Source of the DNA: Oceanospirillum sp047518265
GTDB taxonomy: Bacteria; Pseudomonadota; Gammaproteobacteria; Pseudomonadales; Halomonadaceae
Reading direction: 5' to 3'
NCBI GenBank assembly: GCA_047518265.1
Contig: JAKZRG010000008.1
Coordinates: forward strand, 95,939-159,938
DNA length: 64,000 nucleotides
Position 1 is the stretch's first letter; the number at the start of each line of letters is the position of its first letter. Position numbers and translations under genes: made by a program. Shown here one piece after another: positions 62,490 to 64,000 of the stretch. The notes under the pieces were generated by a model. That model did no database searches and was not told where the DNA came from. It was given only the letters and a program-made list of their open reading frames with translations.

Positions 62490-63569
62490 ATGAATAGGTG
62501 CCGAGTGAAACGATCGACTAAAACCCTGATATCTGGCAGTGCTATGGCCATTGCTCTAGCCAGTGGTACGGCTATGGCTGCTGATAAACTTCTTTTGAAA
62601 ACCCCATTGGCCTTTCCCAGTAACTTGCCAGCGGTAGGCACTGCGGCGAAAAAAATGGTACAGACACTGGATCAAACCAGTGGCGGTAAAATTAAAATGA
62701 AGCTGTACGAGCCAGGTAAATTAGTGGCTTCTTCAGAGATTTTGGATGCGGTTTCTACTGGCAAGGTGAACTCTGGTTTCTCCCTATCAGGTAGTTGGCA
62801 GGGGCGTATGCCAGCTGCTGCATTTTTTACTGCAGTTCCTTTTGGCCCTGAGGCCAGTGAATTTCTAGCTTGGATGTATTATGGCAATGGTCGCAAGCTG
62901 CACCAGCAGATGTATGATCAGGCGGAGTATAGTGTTAAGGCGATTCCCTGTGGCATGATCTCTCCAGAAACATCGGGTTGGTTCTCCAAGCCGATTAATA
63001 CTCTGGAAGACCTGAAGGGCATCAATATGCGCATCTTTGGTTTGGGGGCTAATGTCATGGCCAAGCTGGGTGTTGGTACTGTTCAACTACCCGCCGCCGA
63101 GATCTTCCCAGCCATGGAAAAGGGCGCTATTGATGCCGCAGAGTTTTCCCTACCACAAGTCGACAGTGTTCTGGGCTTCCATAAACTAGCCAAGTACAAC
63201 TATTTCCCAGGTTGGCATCAGCAGGCCTCTATGCAGGAACTGCTGATCAACAAAAAAACCTGGAACGGCATGAATCTGCAGCAGCAAGCTCTGGTAGAGA
63301 CTGCTTGTAAAGCAATCATGACGGATACTCTCGCTGAGGGTGAAGCTAAACAGTTTGGCGCTATGCTAAATGCTCAGGAACAAGGTGTAGAGATCCGTTA
63401 TTGGAGCGATGAAATTTTGAGTGCTTATGAAAGTGCTTGGGGTGAAGTTGTTGCAGAGCAAAGCGCGAAAGATCCATTCTTTAATGAAGTCTGGACCGAT
63501 CTGCAAACGTTCCGTAAGGGTTATGATATTTGGGAAAAACACGCCTTTTTACCACGAAATACTCAATAA
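62490..63569 (+). CDS. TRAP transporter substrate-binding protein (DctP family)
   Basis: The 359-residue protein is taken from ATG 62490; a GTG at 62505 with AGG upstream is the better-supported alternative and gives a clean signal peptide (ending AMAAD). It has LVASSEILDAVSTGKVNSGF, KGINMRIFGLGANVMAKLG (conserved Arg) and MEKGAIDAAEFSLPQVD. It binds a carboxylate or related acid. No DctQM genes follow before the insertion sequence at 63861, which may have separated them. Confidence 0.92.
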   Translation: MNRCRVKRSTKTLISGSAMAIALASGTAMAADKLLLKTPLAFPSNLPAVGTAAKKMVQTLDQTSGGKIKMKLYEPGKLVASSEILDAVSTGKVNSGFSLSGSWQGRMPAAAFFTAVPFGPEASEFLAWMYYGNGRKLHQQMYDQAEYSVKAIPCGMISPETSGWFSKPINTLEDLKGINMRIFGLGANVMAKLGVGTVQLPAAEIFPAMEKGAIDAAEFSLPQVDSVLGFHKLAKYNYFPGWHQQASMQELLINKKTWNGMNLQQQALVETACKAIMTDTLAEGEAKQFGAMLNAQEQGVEIRYWSDEILSAYESAWGEVVAEQSAKDPFFNEVWTDLQTFRKGYDIWEKHAFLPRNTQ

Positions 63570-63912
63570 CTTCCCTTGATCAAAACAAATAGTTAGATCA
63601 AAAAAATTAGTGCAAATATCCAACATTTTCAGTGAACAAGCTGGAAATGTTGGAATAGCTTAGGGTATATCAAGTCACGTAATTCCAATGCTCCTACCCT
63701 CTATTTCTTTCAATTAAAGAAAATCAGCATATATTTCAACAATATCTAATAATCTCCATAATCTCGCCTAAACTAAGGATAACTCAACATAATATCAATT
63801 GAGATATAAGCAAATTATCTGGGTTTTCACTGTTAAGCGAGACAAGAGGTTTGGATAATAGTAAGCGGTCTTTTCTCCCCACCTACTAATGCCGATCTCC
63901 ATCATTTACCGT

Positions 63913-63943
63913 CATGACTTCTCATTTAAAAGGAAGTCATGAT
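63913..63943 (+). promoter_or_regulatory. Hairpin hiding the tnp ribosome site and start
   Basis: TCATGACTTC (63913-63922) and its exact complement GAAGTCATGA (63934-63943) would pair in the mRNA. The right arm covers the GGAAG ribosome site and the ATG at 63940, so translation from read-through transcripts would be blocked. Confidence 0.7.
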
Positions 63944-64000
63944 GTCTAAACGTAATCTCGTCCAACAGCGTCAACATTGGAAAGACATTATCTTCGACTG
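63940..64000 (+). CDS. Partial transposase-associated protein, IS66 TnpA-like N-terminus
   Basis: From ATG 63940 (a second ATG at 63943) the frame reads MMSKRNLVQQRQHWKDIIFD before the edge. The Q-x-W motif followed by hydrophobic residues resembles the start of IS66-type TnpA proteins. Only 20 residues are visible, so the assignment rests mostly on the repeat end. Confidence 0.5.

Larger units (their letters stand above)
63861..64000 (+). mobile_element. Left end of an IS66-family insertion sequence (cut by window edge)
   Basis: GTAAGCGG at 63861 has the form of the IS66 inverted-repeat start, about 80 bp before a gene of the type expected first in IS66 elements. The right end is outside the window. 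The 8 bp before it (GGATAATA) would be the target duplication. Confidence 0.6.

Overview
The window looks like the chromosome of a free-living marine gammaproteobacterium, probably Oceanospirillales-like (near Amphritea, Neptunomonas or Marinomonas). The reasons are moderate GC, two sets of TRAP transporter genes, several orphan extracytoplasmic solute-binding proteins, an H-NOX/kinase pair, many LysR and Lrp regulators, and glutathione-linked redox genes. This is inference from gene content. No rRNA or tRNA genes were recognised.

Layout. 1-14.6 kb: the 3'-truncated gene of a very large hybrid sensor kinase, a solute-binding-like protein, a GNAT acetyltransferase, a DUF1329/DUF1302 envelope pair, an SLC13-type permease, and a second solute-binding-like protein with a LysR regulator. 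14.6-20.5 kb: signalling, with a double-sensor GGDEF/EAL protein (GGDEF degenerate), a Tat-exported agmatine deiminase-like enzyme and an overlapping H-NOX/histidine kinase operon. 20.5-24.4 kb: an accessory island with a lone SMI1/KNR4 protein, HigBA, a truncated HEPN gene, a duplicated piece of the neighbouring LysR gene, MqsRA, long palindromes and a short sequence present three times in the same direction. 24.4-31.3 kb: metabolic and regulatory genes (LysR/AhpD-like, LOG, a YjeH-like exporter with an Lrp regulator, diaminopropionate ammonia-lyase). 31.3-38.6 kb: a catabolic cluster of Lrp regulator, EutA-like racemase-fold protein, M20D amidohydrolase, full TRAP transporter and M24 peptidase-like hydrolase. 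It resembles ectoine utilisation loci but lacks several of their genes. 38.8-41.2 kb: a MoxR ATPase and its VWA partner.

41.7-46.0 kb is the most interesting part. A 757-residue ferritin-like (VioB-type) protein with a Cys/Gly-rich C-terminal segment is followed by a DUF692 multinuclear iron oxygenase (MNIO) and an overlapping DUF2063 partner gene. This is the layout of MNIO peptide-modification systems such as methanobactin and bufferin loci, but the presumed substrate is a large enzyme-like protein instead of a short peptide.

46-64 kb: oxidoreductase and GST genes paired with LysR/HxlR regulators, a small TatA-like membrane protein, a 14-copy 8-bp tandem repeat, and a DapA-family enzyme with a PotABC-type importer that lacks its binding protein. 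Glutathione reductase follows with an HCCA-isomerase-like gene and a GST. Next come an ohr/ohrR pair reduced to its two 3' ends by one deletion, arfB, another TRAP binding protein, and the left end of an IS66-type insertion sequence cut by the window edge.

The common theme is uptake and degradation of small nitrogen-containing or carboxylated solutes with redox defence, interrupted by one clearly mobile or decayed island at 20.5-24.4 kb.
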